A stretch of 39,591 bases of DNA from Candidatus Woesearchaeota archaeon (GTDB lineage Archaea > Nanobdellota > Nanobdellia > SCGC-AAA011-G17 > GW2011-AR18). Both the position numbers and the translations under genes were made by a program. Within the stretch, counting starts at the first letter, position 1; each line of letters opens with the position of its first letter. The stretch covers positions 1-39,591 of the forward strand of contig JACPCE010000011.1 of NCBI GenBank assembly GCA_016179945.1, read 5' to 3'. Below, piece after piece: positions 7,809 through 17,300 of this stretch. The notes under the pieces were generated by a model. It was not told the origin of the DNA, searched no databases, and worked only from the letters and a program-made list of their open reading frames with translations.

Positions 7809-8801
7809 ATGAAAATAGCTTTCTTTGAAATAGAAAAATGGGAAGAGGACTACTTAAAAGAAAAATTAAAAAAGCATAAGCTATTTTTTTCTAAAAAAGA
7901 ATTAAGTAAAAGTAATGTTAAGGAATTTAATGACTGTAATGCAATATGTATGTTTATTTATTCTAAAATTGACAAAATTATTCTTGATAACTTACCAAAT
8001 TTAAAATTAATATGTACAATGAGCACCGGTTTTGATCATATTGATATAGAAGAATGCAAAAAAAGAAAAATCACATTATGCAATGTTCCATTTTATGGAG
8101 AAAATACTGTTGCAGAGCACACATTTACTTTAATTTTAGCTCTTAGCAGAAGATTAATAGACAGTGTAGAAAGAGTAAAACAAAATGATTTTGATTTAAA
8201 AGGTTTGAGGGGTTTTGATCTAAAAGACAAGACCATAGGAATAATTGGTCCAGGACATATTGGTCAGCATGTTATAAGAATAGCAAAAGGGTTTGAAATG
8301 AATGTTATTGCATATGCTAAGAAAATAGACAAAAATTTATCTAAAAAATTAGGTTTTAAATATGTAAGTTTTGAGAAGCTTCTAAAAGATTCAGATATAA
8401 TTTCAATTCACTGTCCGTTAAATAAAGAAACAGAGCACATGATTAATATGAAAAATATAAAATTAATGAAAAAAGGAGCTTATTTGATAAATACTGCAAG
8501 AGGAGGAATTATTGAAACAAAAGCCTTGGTTTATGCTCTTGATAATAAAATTCTAGCAGGTGCAGGCCTTGATGTGTTAGAAGATGAAGTTTATATAAAG
8601 GAAGAAAAGCAGCTTCTACACGAAAAATTTGTTAGTGAGTATGATTGGAAGATATTTTTAGAAAATCATTTATTGCTAAAGGAAAAAAACGTTATAGTTA
8701 CACCACATAATGCTTTTAATAGTAAGGAAGCATTATTAAGGATTATAGATACAACATTGGAAAATATTAATGGTTTTATAAAAAAGAATGAAATAAATTA
8801 A
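7809..8801 (+). CDS. D-isomer specific 2-hydroxyacid dehydrogenase (D-lactate dehydrogenase-like)
   Basis: 330 residues, normal for the family. It reduces a 2-oxoacid to the D-2-hydroxyacid with NAD(P)H or the reverse. Visible features are the Rossmann motif GPGHIG (147-152), catalytic Arg231 in NTARGG, Glu260 in LDVLEDE and His300 in VTPHNAF. The insert between Glu260 and His300 (about 40 residues with a DW pair) is the arrangement seen in D-lactate dehydrogenases, so D-LDH is the best single guess. This would fit a fermentative lifestyle. Substrate not provable from sequence. Convergent with the copper cassette. Confidence 0.9.
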   Translation: MKIAFFEIEKWEEDYLKEKLKKHKLFFSKKELSKSNVKEFNDCNAICMFIYSKIDKIILDNLPNLKLICTMSTGFDHIDIEECKKRKITLCNVPFYGENTVAEHTFTLILALSRRLIDSVERVKQNDFDLKGLRGFDLKDKTIGIIGPGHIGQHVIRIAKGFEMNVIAYAKKIDKNLSKKLGFKYVSFEKLLKDSDIISIHCPLNKETEHMINMKNIKLMKKGAYLINTARGGIIETKALVYALDNKILAGAGLDVLEDEVYIKEEKQLLHEKFVSEYDWKIFLENHLLLKEKNVIVTPHNAFNSKEALLRIIDTTLENINGFIKKNEIN

Positions 8802-8811
8802 TTTATTAAAT

Positions 8812-8967
8812 TTATTTCATTCTTCTAGCTTCTTTCCAGAATTTAACTACCAACACCCACACAAGAACTGTTAATCCTAACAAAAGAGCAAATAATAACA
8901 AACTCCAAAAAAACATAACAGTTCCACCATACATCATGCCGTCGTATCCCATCATATTCCAAACCAT
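8812..8967 (-). CDS. Met-rich mini membrane protein in the copper cassette
   Basis: 51 residues. The N-terminus is rich in Met, Gly, Tyr and Trp (MVWNMMGYDGMMYGG), followed by one membrane helix (about 17-41) and a short basic tail (KFWKEARRMK). A perfect Shine-Dalgarno AGGAGGC at 8975-8981 sits seven bases before the ATG, directly after the stop codon of the HTH gene, so the two are one transcription unit. Met clusters bind Cu(I) in many copper proteins. Together with the neighbouring CopB ATPase this suggests a role in copper handling, which is inference. Confidence 0.75.
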   Translation of the reverse strand: MVWNMMGYDGMMYGGTVMFFWSLLLFALLLGLTVLVWVLVVKFWKEARRMK

Positions 8968-8980
8968 ATTTTCGCCTCCT

Positions 8981-9433
8981 TTATTCAATCATCTTAAAAT
9001 ATTCTTCTACTCTTGAGATTATTGTAGGAATATAAAACTTCTTAAGTTTCTCCTCAAAAATATTATGCAAGTTTTCATTTTCAGTTATTCTATAAGTATT
9101 TCTTATTTTTTCAACTAAAAACAATTCTCTTAGTCTTCTAAGCTGTCTTCTTATATTTGATTGAGCTATTCCCTGCAAAGCTAAATTACTGTTTTTTCTG
9201 TAATCAATAACTCTTTTCTGTATCTCATCAGAATCTAAAGTTTCCTTTGAATCTAATAAAACATTAAATATATCAACAACTATATCTCTAGAATCACCAG
9301 GTTGCAATAAACCAACAGATAAACATAGTTTTTTTATAATATCTCTTTTTGACATTTCAGAAGAGGGCTTTTCATACCTTCTTAATGTAATCTCAGCTAA
9401 AGGAGTATCTTTTGACACAATCTTTTTTGTCAT
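8981..9433 (-). CDS. Winged-helix regulator, probably of the copper cassette
   Basis: 150 residues. The middle (about 45-110) is built like a winged helix: VVDIFNVLLDSKETLDSDEI, a helix-turn-helix around NIRRQLRRLRELFLVEKI, then the wing NTYRITEN. The C-terminal part is helical. The N-terminus (TPLAEITLRRYEKP) looks like the conserved start of a family of regulators I have seen only as hypothetical proteins. It has a single Cys, so metal sensing by Cys is not obvious. It lies between copB and the Met-rich mini protein. An AT-rich TATA-like stretch at about 9453-9463 gives it its own promoter, with direct repeats of ATTGAT near the start codon. Confidence 0.7.
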   Translation of the reverse strand: MTKKIVSKDTPLAEITLRRYEKPSSEMSKRDIIKKLCLSVGLLQPGDSRDIVVDIFNVLLDSKETLDSDEIQKRVIDYRKNSNLALQGIAQSNIRRQLRRLRELFLVEKIRNTYRITENENLHNIFEEKLKKFYIPTIISRVEEYFKMIE

Positions 9434-9478
9434 TGATTATTGATACTAATTTCTGTTTAAATATTTTTGGTTTTATTT

Positions 9479-11560
9479 TTAGATTTTAAATTTTCTAAGC
9501 AAAATAGCGTTTATAGCAACTATTACAGTGCTTAATGACATAAATAATGCAGCTAAAGCGGGTTGAAGCAAAATACCCTTAAAAAATAATACACCGCCAG
9601 CTAAAGGTATTGCAATTATATTATAACCGCTTGCCCAAAACAAGTTTTGTATCATTTTGTTATATGTCTTCTTTGACAATTTAATTATTTTTACAATATC
9701 TCTTGGATCGTTTTTTACTAAAATAATTCCTGCAGATTCAATAGCAATATTTGTTCCAGCTCCAATTGCAATTCCAACATCAGCCTGAGTTAAGGCAGGA
9801 GCATCATTTACCCCGTCACCAACCATTGCCACTTTTAAGCCTCTTGATTGAAGCAATTTTACCTTATCTGCCTTTTCACCTGGAAGAACCTTTGCAAAGT
9901 ACTCGTCTATTTTTAACTCATAAGAAACCCATTTTGCAACGTCTTCAGAATCCCCAGTTATCATAGCAACTTTTACATTCATATCTTTAAGATTATTAAT
10001 AGCTTCTACAGATTCCTTTCTGATAATATCACTTAGTGCAATTATTCCAGATAATTCATTTTTAATAACAACAAAAATAATTGTTTTGCCTTGAGAAGAC
10101 AAAGATTTAATATCATACATTAAGTCTATTGGGATTTTAATTTTCTTTTCGCTCAATATTGATTCCCCACCAATATAAACTTCATTGTTTTTAATTATTC
10201 CTTTGACACCTTTGCCAGGAATTCTATTAAATTTTTTAACTTCTAATAATTTCAATTTTCTTTTTTCAGCCTCATTAACAATTGCCTTTGCAACAAAATG
10301 CTCAGAAGGCTTGTCTGCAGAAGCAGCAAATTGAATTATTATGTCTTCGCTATATTTGGTTTTTGAATTTTTTATTATTTTATCTACACCATATTCTCCT
10401 TTTGTTAAAGTTCCTGTTTTGTCAAATAAAATAATGTCTATTTTTCTAGCAGATTCTAATGCCAGTCTCTGTTTGATTAAGAGTCCGCCACGAGCTGCCA
10501 TTGTGGTTGAAATTGATGCTACAAGAGGTATAGCAAGACCCAATGCATGAGGGCATGCTACTACTAAAACAGCAACCAGTCTTTCCAAAGCAAAAGTGAC
10601 TCCTTCTTTTGATGAAATCCAAATAAAAAACGTCAATCCTCCAGCTATAACAGCAATTATTGTCAGATAAAAAGCAGCTTTATCAGATAAGTTCTGGATC
10701 CTAGATTTAGAAGTTTGTGCTTCAGCTACAAGTTTCATAACACCAGCCAAAAAAGTTTTTTCTCCTATTTTAGTTATTTCTACATTTAAAATTCCATCTC
10801 CATTTATTGTTCCAGCTATAACTTCACTTCCAATATTCTTGCTAACAGGAGTTGATTCTCCTGTAATTATAGATTCATTAACATCAGAGTTACCTTTTAT
10901 TACAATACCATCTGCAGGAATTTTTGCACCAGGTCTTACTAAGACAACATCATTTATTTTAAGTTCATTTAATTGAATAATTTTTGTTTTGTTGCCGATA
11001 ATTAATTCTGCCTTGTCTGGAAGTAATTTTGCGAGTTCATTCAGTGCACTCTGAGCTCCCTGAATTGCCTTCATTTCAAGCCAGTGTCCAAGAAGCATTA
11101 CTGTGATTAATGTTGCTAATTCCCAGAATAAATTTGGTTTGTTAAGTACAAAAATAGCAAAAATACTGTAAATGTAAGCAGTAGAAATTGCAAAGCCTAT
11201 CAAAGTCATCATGCCAGGGAGCTTTGCTCTTATTTCTCTATAAGCACCAATGATAAAAACCCAGCCACAATAGAAAAATAAAACAGAACTGAAAATTAAT
11301 TGTATATATTGGGATCCTTGAAATTGTGGCAGTTCCCAACCTGTTAATATTTTAGGCAATTCAGAATATAATAAAATTGGGATTGTTAAAAAAAAGCTTA
11401 TCCAGAATTTCTTTGCAAAGGTTTCAGTTTTATGGCCTTCATGTTTATTATAATGTTCTTGGTTTTTTGATTTTTCAAGAATTAAATTCATGCCACAGTT
11501 TGGACAAATTCCTGGATTATCTTGCTTAACATCAGGATGCATTGGGCATGTGTAAACCAT
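9479..11560 (-). CDS. copB: CopB-type (P1B-3) copper-exporting ATPase
   Basis: 693 residues. A P-type ATPase that pumps copper out across the membrane. The N-terminus is a metal-binding mini domain with CPMHPD and CPNCG (Cys5, His8, Cys19, Cys22), followed by eight membrane helices. The membrane metal site is CPH (336-338), not CPC, with NLFWASGYN and MSLSTVIVAINA in the last two helices: the P1B-3 signature. Other motifs are TGES (233-236), DKTGT with phosphorylated Asp380, and GDGVNDAP. The N-domain has SEHF where SEHP is usual. The promoter is a TATA (atttaaatag, 11581-11590) just before the ATG, so probably leaderless. Confidence 0.95.
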   Translation of the reverse strand: MVYTCPMHPDVKQDNPGICPNCGMNLILEKSKNQEHYNKHEGHKTETFAKKFWISFFLTIPILLYSELPKILTGWELPQFQGSQYIQLIFSSVLFFYCGWVFIIGAYREIRAKLPGMMTLIGFAISTAYIYSIFAIFVLNKPNLFWELATLITVMLLGHWLEMKAIQGAQSALNELAKLLPDKAELIIGNKTKIIQLNELKINDVVLVRPGAKIPADGIVIKGNSDVNESIITGESTPVSKNIGSEVIAGTINGDGILNVEITKIGEKTFLAGVMKLVAEAQTSKSRIQNLSDKAAFYLTIIAVIAGGLTFFIWISSKEGVTFALERLVAVLVVACPHALGLAIPLVASISTTMAARGGLLIKQRLALESARKIDIILFDKTGTLTKGEYGVDKIIKNSKTKYSEDIIIQFAASADKPSEHFVAKAIVNEAEKRKLKLLEVKKFNRIPGKGVKGIIKNNEVYIGGESILSEKKIKIPIDLMYDIKSLSSQGKTIIFVVIKNELSGIIALSDIIRKESVEAINNLKDMNVKVAMITGDSEDVAKWVSYELKIDEYFAKVLPGEKADKVKLLQSRGLKVAMVGDGVNDAPALTQADVGIAIGAGTNIAIESAGIILVKNDPRDIVKIIKLSKKTYNKMIQNLFWASGYNIIAIPLAGGVLFFKGILLQPALAALFMSLSTVIVAINAILLRKFKI

Positions 11561-11580
11561 AATAAAATTTAGCTTAAATT

Positions 11581-11590
11581 ATTTAAATAG
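11581..11590 (-). promoter_or_regulatory. TATA box of copB
   Basis: CTATTTAAAT on the minus strand, 20-30 bases before the copB start codon. Confidence 0.5.
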
Positions 11591-11688
11591 CTTTGTAAGT
11601 TGAGAAAATATCTAAAGACTTTAAATATGAACATTCACAGTATAGAGAAGTTTGAATAATTAAGTTTTTCAGTGCTTTTTTCCTGTGG

Positions 11689-11739
11689 AACTCAAAAATT
11701 TTGAAGTTTTAAGCCTTAAAATTTTTCAAAAATCGAGTT
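11689..11739. other. Long imperfect inverted repeat between copB and the zinc-ribbon gene
   Basis: AACTC at 11689-11693 pairs with GAGTT at 11735-11739. Between them AAAAATTTTGAA and GTTTTAAG face TTAAAAT and TTTTCAAAAATC, making a long AT-rich imperfect hairpin with an AAGCCTT centre. It lies 128 bases upstream of copB and 80 bases before the mini zinc-ribbon gene. It could be a structured RNA, a terminator or a regulator site; nothing more can be said. Confidence 0.4.
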
Positions 11740-11790
11740 TTGCAAGTTTAATCTTAAGTGTTTTAAAATAAAAATTCAAACATAATAAGG

Positions 11791-11800
11791 TTTATAAATA
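11791..11800 (+). promoter_or_regulatory. TATA box for the zinc-ribbon mini gene
   Basis: TTTATAAATA ends 19 bases before the ATG at 11820; no Shine-Dalgarno, so probably leaderless. Confidence 0.55.
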
Positions 11801-11819
11801 TAAATAGTTCTTAAAATAT

Positions 11820-11978
11820 ATGGTAACATTTTTTTGCAGAAGTTGTAGGTTTAAGTATACACCAAGAACAGGTAGAACAGATCCCCCTTCAAGATGTGGA
11901 AATTGTGGTAATGTTGGTACTGTTGAAAAAGAGCCTGATGCTGAACAGATTTTAAGAGAGTCAGATATTTTTAACTAG
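11820..11978 (+). CDS. Zinc-ribbon mini protein, 52 residues
   Basis: Starts MVTFFCRSCRFKYTPR. Two CxxC pairs (Cys6/Cys9 and Cys26/Cys29, the second as CGNCGN) form a classic zinc ribbon, followed by an acidic helical tail (EPDAEQILRESDIF). The basic stretch between the pairs (RFKYTPRTGRT) could touch nucleic acid. Such mini zinc-ribbons are common in archaea and mostly uncharacterised. Support for the gene: a good TATA at the right distance, a conserved-looking motif, and an in-frame stop. Separate from the pilus operon, which has its own promoter downstream. Confidence 0.75.
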   Translation: MVTFFCRSCRFKYTPRTGRTDPPSRCGNCGNVGTVEKEPDAEQILRESDIFN

Positions 11979-12057
11979 GTTTTTAAATTTAACATATACT
12001 AATCTTGAATTAAAAAAATTAGAAAGTTTTAAAATATAAAGAATTCTTTATTTAATA

Positions 12058-12669
12058 ATGAAAAAAGGTGTAAGTCCATTACTTGCTGCAGTTCTTCTTG
12101 TTGCTCTTGCTGTTACAATGTCGGCAATTGTTTCTAATTATGTAATAAAAAAGACAAGAGAGTTTAATCCAGAACAGTTGGCTGAACAAAGTATATATTG
12201 TGAGTCTGTAGCTTTAGGATACACAATTCAAGACTCATCTAAATTAGCAATATACGGCCAAGGAGAGAATGATCCAGCAAGAGGAGATCCTATTAAAAGC
12301 AAAGGTGTCTTTCTATTTGGTCCAATCACACTAGTAAACCGTGGATCTTTCTCAATCCATCAATTAATAATTAGTGCGCCAGGTTTACAATCCTTGACTT
12401 ATCCAGTATTCGGTAAAGACAACAAAATAACAGAACTAAAACCAGGCGTTGATAATAAATACACTTTAAGCATGCAGGTTAATATGGATAACACAAAGTT
12501 AGATAAAGAAATAAAAATAGTTCCAGTAATAAAAGATATAGAAAAAAATCAGTTTGTTAAATGCTCAGAAAGACAGCTTGTAATTAACTATAAGCAAGTA
12601 TGTCAAGAAATATTAAAAAAAGATTGTGAATGCAAAGGTGGAGGATTGCAGCCCAATTGTCAGCAGTAA
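12058..12669 (+). CDS. Archaeal type IV prepilin 1 (Pilin_N class)
   Basis: 203 residues. The start MKKG followed by VSPLLAAVLLVALAVTMSA is the class III signal of archaeal pilins: prepilin peptidase would cut after Gly4, leaving the hydrophobic assembly helix. The rest is a beta-rich outer domain with four Cys-containing spots near the C-terminus (CSERQ, VCQEILKKDCECKGG), perhaps disulfide-linked. A TATA-like TTTAAAATATAAAG lies 20-30 bases before the ATG. First gene of the pilus/secretion cluster that runs to 21653. Confidence 0.88.
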   Translation: MKKGVSPLLAAVLLVALAVTMSAIVSNYVIKKTREFNPEQLAEQSIYCESVALGYTIQDSSKLAIYGQGENDPARGDPIKSKGVFLFGPITLVNRGSFSIHQLIISAPGLQSLTYPVFGKDNKITELKPGVDNKYTLSMQVNMDNTKLDKEIKIVPVIKDIEKNQFVKCSERQLVINYKQVCQEILKKDCECKGGGLQPNCQQ

Positions 12670-12706
12670 TCGATATGCTTTTAAATAAGTAATTCTTTAG
12701 AAATTT

Positions 12707-13177
12707 ATGCAAAAGAGGTTATCTAAGAAAGGAATAAGTCCTTTAATAGCTACAGTTCTTCTTATAGGTGCTACAGTTGGTGTATTTATTATTGTATTTT
12801 CCCTAATAAGGGGTGTTACAGTAGGAACAATAGAAAAATCAACTACATGCGGAGCGCAAGAAGAAACTTCTTTGGATATTGCTGCATCATTTGCATGCTC
12901 ACAAGATGATAGTACAGTTGATGTTTCAGTAAGCAATAATGGTCAAACAAAAGTTGAAGGTTATATGTTTGTGTTCTACAAAGGTAATGAAGGAAAAAGT
13001 GTCCCGCCAACATTAAATCCAACAAAACCAGGTGAGCAAAGCATGAATAAAATCAAAATAGATGATCCAGCAGATTGTCCTGACAGAATAGAAGTTTATC
13101 CAGGAATAGTTAAAGAGACAGGAGACAAAGCTAAATTCCTAGTCTGTAAAGATAAAAAAATTGAAGTTAAGTTATAA
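12707..13177 (+). CDS. Archaeal type IV prepilin 2
   Basis: 156 residues. MQKRLSKKG then ISPLIATVLLIGATVGVFI: class III signal with the cut expected after Gly9. Beta-rich outer domain with Cys pairs (TTCGAQ, FACSQD, ADCPDR, VCKDK) that could form disulfides. A TATA-like CTTTTAAATAAG (12676-12686) gives it its own promoter, and no Shine-Dalgarno is seen. Closely similar N-terminus to prepilin 3, which follows 12 bases later. Confidence 0.9.
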   Translation: MQKRLSKKGISPLIATVLLIGATVGVFIIVFSLIRGVTVGTIEKSTTCGAQEETSLDIAASFACSQDDSTVDVSVSNNGQTKVEGYMFVFYKGNEGKSVPPTLNPTKPGEQSMNKIKIDDPADCPDRIEVYPGIVKETGDKAKFLVCKDKKIEVKL

Positions 13178-13189
13178 GGAGGTTAGAAA

Positions 13190-13705
13190 ATGTTCAAAAA
13201 AAAGAAAGGAATAAGTCCTTTAATAGCTACTGTGCTTATCATAGGTTTTACAATAGTTTTAGCAGCACTTGTTATTACATGGGGGACTAAACTTTTTAAA
13301 ACAACAGTAGGAGAAACAGAAACAACATCAAAGCTTAGTTTGGCATGTACTACAGGACTAAATATAGAGATAACTCCTGATACCTCAGAAAAAGCAAATA
13401 AAAAGTTGTATCTTACAATGAGAAACAACAATCAAGATAGATCCATAGATGACTTCCAATTTTTGCTTTATACTAGTGCAGGTGCAGAAAAAGTTAGTGT
13501 TCATGGAAATGCTGCAGGACAATTCTCTTCTGCTGCAGGAACAGATGCAGTAGCAATTAAGTTGGAATTTCCAGTGCCAAAAAAATATACAATAAATGCA
13601 AACAGTGATCTTGCAACACTTAATAAAGTTGAAGTCTATCCTGCATTTGCAATTGATGGAGTAACTAAAGCTTGCGGATCTCCTATAGAAGTAAAAATAG
13701 TTTAA
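13190..13705 (+). CDS. Archaeal type IV prepilin 3
   Basis: 171 residues. MFKKKKG then ISPLIATVLIIGFTIVLAA: class III signal, cut expected after Gly7. The outer domain has only two Cys (LACTT, KACGS). A strong Shine-Dalgarno AAGGAGGT right after the prepilin 2 stop fixes the start and shows the two are co-translated. The C-terminal VEVYPAFAIDGVTKACG echoes IEVYPGIVKETGDKAKFLVC of prepilin 2, so the two are probably duplicates. Confidence 0.9.
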   Translation: MFKKKKGISPLIATVLIIGFTIVLAALVITWGTKLFKTTVGETETTSKLSLACTTGLNIEITPDTSEKANKKLYLTMRNNNQDRSIDDFQFLLYTSAGAEKVSVHGNAAGQFSSAAGTDAVAIKLEFPVPKKYTINANSDLATLNKVEVYPAFAIDGVTKACGSPIEVKIV

Positions 13706-13737
13706 AGTTTATAGCTAATTCAAAAGTGTTATAAACT

Positions 13738-13756
13738 TCTTTTTTCTTTATTTTTT
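13738..13756 (+). terminator. T-rich terminator after prepilin 3
   Basis: Long T-runs after prepilin 3. They overlap the start region of the next gene, whose TATA (GTTATAAAC at about 13729) lies just before, so prepilins 2-3 and the downstream genes can be expressed at different levels. Confidence 0.4.
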
Positions 13757-14287
13757 ATGCAAAAAAAAGGTGATGTTTGGGTAAGTGCAATTTTATATTT
13801 TGGTTTAGGTATTGTTGTTATTTCAATACTTCTTGCAGCAGGCCTTCCAGTAATAAATAAACTAAGGGACAAAAATGTAGTAATTCAAACAAAACAAGTA
13901 ATGCATAATTTAGATCAGAGTATAAGGGAAGTTGTCAAGGAAGGGCCAGGTAGTCAGAGGGTTGTTACAGTAAATATAAAAAAAGGAAGCTTTATAATAG
14001 ATGAAAAAAAAGAATTAGTAATTTGGCAGTATAATAATTCTAAGGTGTTAATAAGTGAAATAGGAATTCCTGTTTTTGAAGGAAAACTCACCATAATAAC
14101 ACGGGAAGCACAAATTAAAAATAATTACAACATTCAAGTTTATACAAATTATAGTGATATAGCCAATATTACTAGGCCACCAGCTAAACCAAACACTTTG
14201 GTTGGAATAAATGACATGGTGATAAGAAACGATGGTGTTGGAGCAGACAACATAATTCAAGTTACAATATATGAAGCAAATAAATAA
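13757..14287 (+). CDS. Minor pilin-like protein
   Basis: 176 residues. MQKKG followed by DVWVSAILYFGLGIVVISI is a less canonical class III-like signal (KKG then a hydrophobic helix about 9-30). The rest is a basic beta-rich domain (VVTVNIKKGSFIIDEKKELVIW). One of several single-helix proteins of the pilus operon; probably a minor or priming pilin. ATG about 25 bases after a TATA box, no Shine-Dalgarno. Confidence 0.75.
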   Translation: MQKKGDVWVSAILYFGLGIVVISILLAAGLPVINKLRDKNVVIQTKQVMHNLDQSIREVVKEGPGSQRVVTVNIKKGSFIIDEKKELVIWQYNNSKVLISEIGIPVFEGKLTIITREAQIKNNYNIQVYTNYSDIANITRPPAKPNTLVGINDMVIRNDGVGADNIIQVTIYEANK

Positions 14288-14340
14288 AGTTAAATTAATA
14301 AAGAAAGTATATTCTTTAATATAGGTAAAAAGGGGTAAAA

Positions 14341-17300
14341 ATGGGACTATTTAGTGGTTTTAAAAAAGAGGCATCTAAAGAAAATCAAACAGCACAGAAT
14401 AATAAAACCCCAATACCACAAGCAGCACCAACTTCTATAAAAAAGGAAACACAACCATTGTTTAAAATAGAGCAGCCAACAATACCAAACTTACCAGAAG
14501 CAAAAGACCCTAAAACAATTGATATTAGATATCCATTAATCCCGCCTTACACATTTGCTAGAATAAGGTGGGATCAAAAAGAAACTGAATTAGTATATGA
14601 AATAGAAGAGCCAAATATAACAGACAAAGAAAAACAAATACTTGACACACTTGAAGAAGGAATAAAAGAATTAATTAATCTAAGTTTCATAAGTGTAAAA
14701 GATAAAGAAACAGTTCTTCTCTATCTTGAAAAAAATATTAGGGTTTTATTAACAGAGTTATCCATAGAATTAACAACTGATTCTTATTTGAAAATAATGT
14801 ATTATATCTACAGGGATTTTGTAGGGCTAAATGAACTAGAACCCTTAATGAATGATTATTTTATAGAAGATATTGAATGCAACGGTGTAAATAGTCCCAT
14901 TTATGTTGTACACAGAAAATATAGAAATATTAGGACAAATTTGATTTACAAAGATATACACAAATTGGCTTCATTTGTTGAAAAGCTTGCACAAAAGTGC
15001 GGAAGATATGTTAGTTATGCAGAACCATTGCTTGATGGATCACTTCCAGATGGAAGTATAGATTATGATGAACCAGTAATTTATAGAGAAAATGGAATTG
15101 TTAAATTAAAAAAAATAGGTGATGTTATAGATAATTATTACAAAGATAATGAAAGCAATAAGTCAGTAAATATTAATAATATAGAAGTTGCAGCATTTGA
15201 TAAAGATTACAAAATAAGCTGGAGAAAAGCTAATTACGCATATAGACATAAAATTAATGGGGATTTATATCAATTAGATTTAGAATTTGGAAAAAAAATA
15301 AAACTGACTGGGTGTCATAGCATTTTTACATTGCGAAATACAGGAGTCATATCTGAAAGAACAGAAAATTTAAATGTAGGAGATTATGTTATTATACCCT
15401 CAATTATACCAGAAAATAATATTATGAAAGAAATTAATTTATGTAAAGAATTAATAAATTCTATTTACAAAGATAAACTAATAATAAGAGATGTGCCTAA
15501 TTATATTTATATTAAAAATAAAAAAGAACTTTATGATTACTACAATGGACATTATAAACATGCAAATCAGGCCTATTATGAACACAAAAATAAAAAAATA
15601 ATTCCGCTATGTTTATATTATATCTTAGATGAAAAAGAATTAAGAAACTGTTTTATAGGAACAACTTCATCACATAAAGTTCCTACCTTTTTAGAAATAA
15701 ATAAAGAATTGATGTGGTTCTTAGGTTTGTATATTTCTGAAGGCTGGCTCTATGATCGCGGTTCGCATGGTGTTTACTTTAGCTTAAATAAAAATGAGTT
15801 AAATTTAATTGAAGAAATAAGCAGATGCGCAAAAAATTCTTTTAATTTAGGTATATATGTAGAACCAGAGAAGGACAATGGTGTAAAAGTTAAAGTTGAT
15901 GGTTTAATATTATGGATAATTATGAAAGATGTTTTAAGAGTTAGCAAAGGAGCAAAAACAAAAGTAGTTCCTGAATTAATATTTAACGTTTCAAAAGAAT
16001 TGCAAAAGGCATTTATCAAATCATGGCATGCAGGAGATTATAGTACAACAACTAGTAAGTTCTTAGCAAATGATATTTCTTATTTGGCTTTATTTAATCA
16101 AGATATTACCTCTTTCTATAAATCAAAACCAAAAGTAACTAAAATTAAAGGTAGAGAAATAATTAATAATGGTGCTTATTATTCTAATTTTTATACTAGA
16201 GATGTAGAAAATCCTTATCCGTCAATGATTCCCATAGAATTATTTAATCCTCTAAATAAAACCCATTTGAGATTTAGAAATAAAAGAATAAATAGAAATA
16301 GGCTTATTAAAATTTTAAATGAAATTAGGTATAAAAGGTTTGAAAATTTAAATTTAATAAATAGAAAATCCTTTTTAGAATGGAACAAAAGAGGTTTATT
16401 AGATAGTAATTGTAATTTGACGAAAGAAGGTAAAAAATTAACAGAAGAATTAAACATTGTTAAAAAATTAATAAATTCTGATTTTTGCTTTGCCAAAGTA
16501 AAAAAAATATCAAGAGTTAAATCAACATCAGAATATGTTTATGATTTCAGTGTAGAAAATGATGAGAATTTCGTTGCAGGTTTTGGTGGTGTTTGCTGTC
16601 ATAATTCAAGGATAAACGCAACGTATACCACAGACGTTAGTTCCAAAGGGCCAACTTTTACAGCAAGAAAATTTACAAAAGAACCATGGAGTCCAATTCA
16701 ATTAATGATAAAAGGAACTTGTACTGCAGAGATTTATGCTTATCTTTGGATGGCTTTAGAATATGAAAATAGTTTGATGGTAATTGGAGGAACTGGAACA
16801 GGCAAAACTTCCTATATTAATTCAATAGCATTCTTTATTCCTCCGCAAGCAAGAGTAGTAAGCATCGAAGATACTCGTGAGCTTCAGCTTGAGCATGAAA
16901 ATTGGTTGCCAAGTGTTGCAAGAGCTGGTGTAGGTTTGACTAATCTAGTTGGTCAAAGATACGGTGAAGTTAGTTTGTTTGATTTGCTTAGGGCTAGTTT
17001 TAGGCAAAGACCGGATTATATAATTGTAGGAGAAGTTAGAGGAAAAGAAGCATTCGTTTTGTTTCAAGCATTCGCAAGTGGACATCCCGGAATGGCAACA
17101 ATGCACGCTGAAGATGTCAATACTTTAATTAAAAGATTGGAAACAGAACCAATTAATCTATCAGGATCTTTAATCGAAACACTTTCAGCAGTTGTAGTTA
17201 TGACACAGTCAAAAATTAAAGGAAAAGAAGTAAGAAAAGTAAGCAGTATTGATGAAATTGTTGAGGTAAAGGAAGGAATTGGTGGCGAAGTTACTAACAA

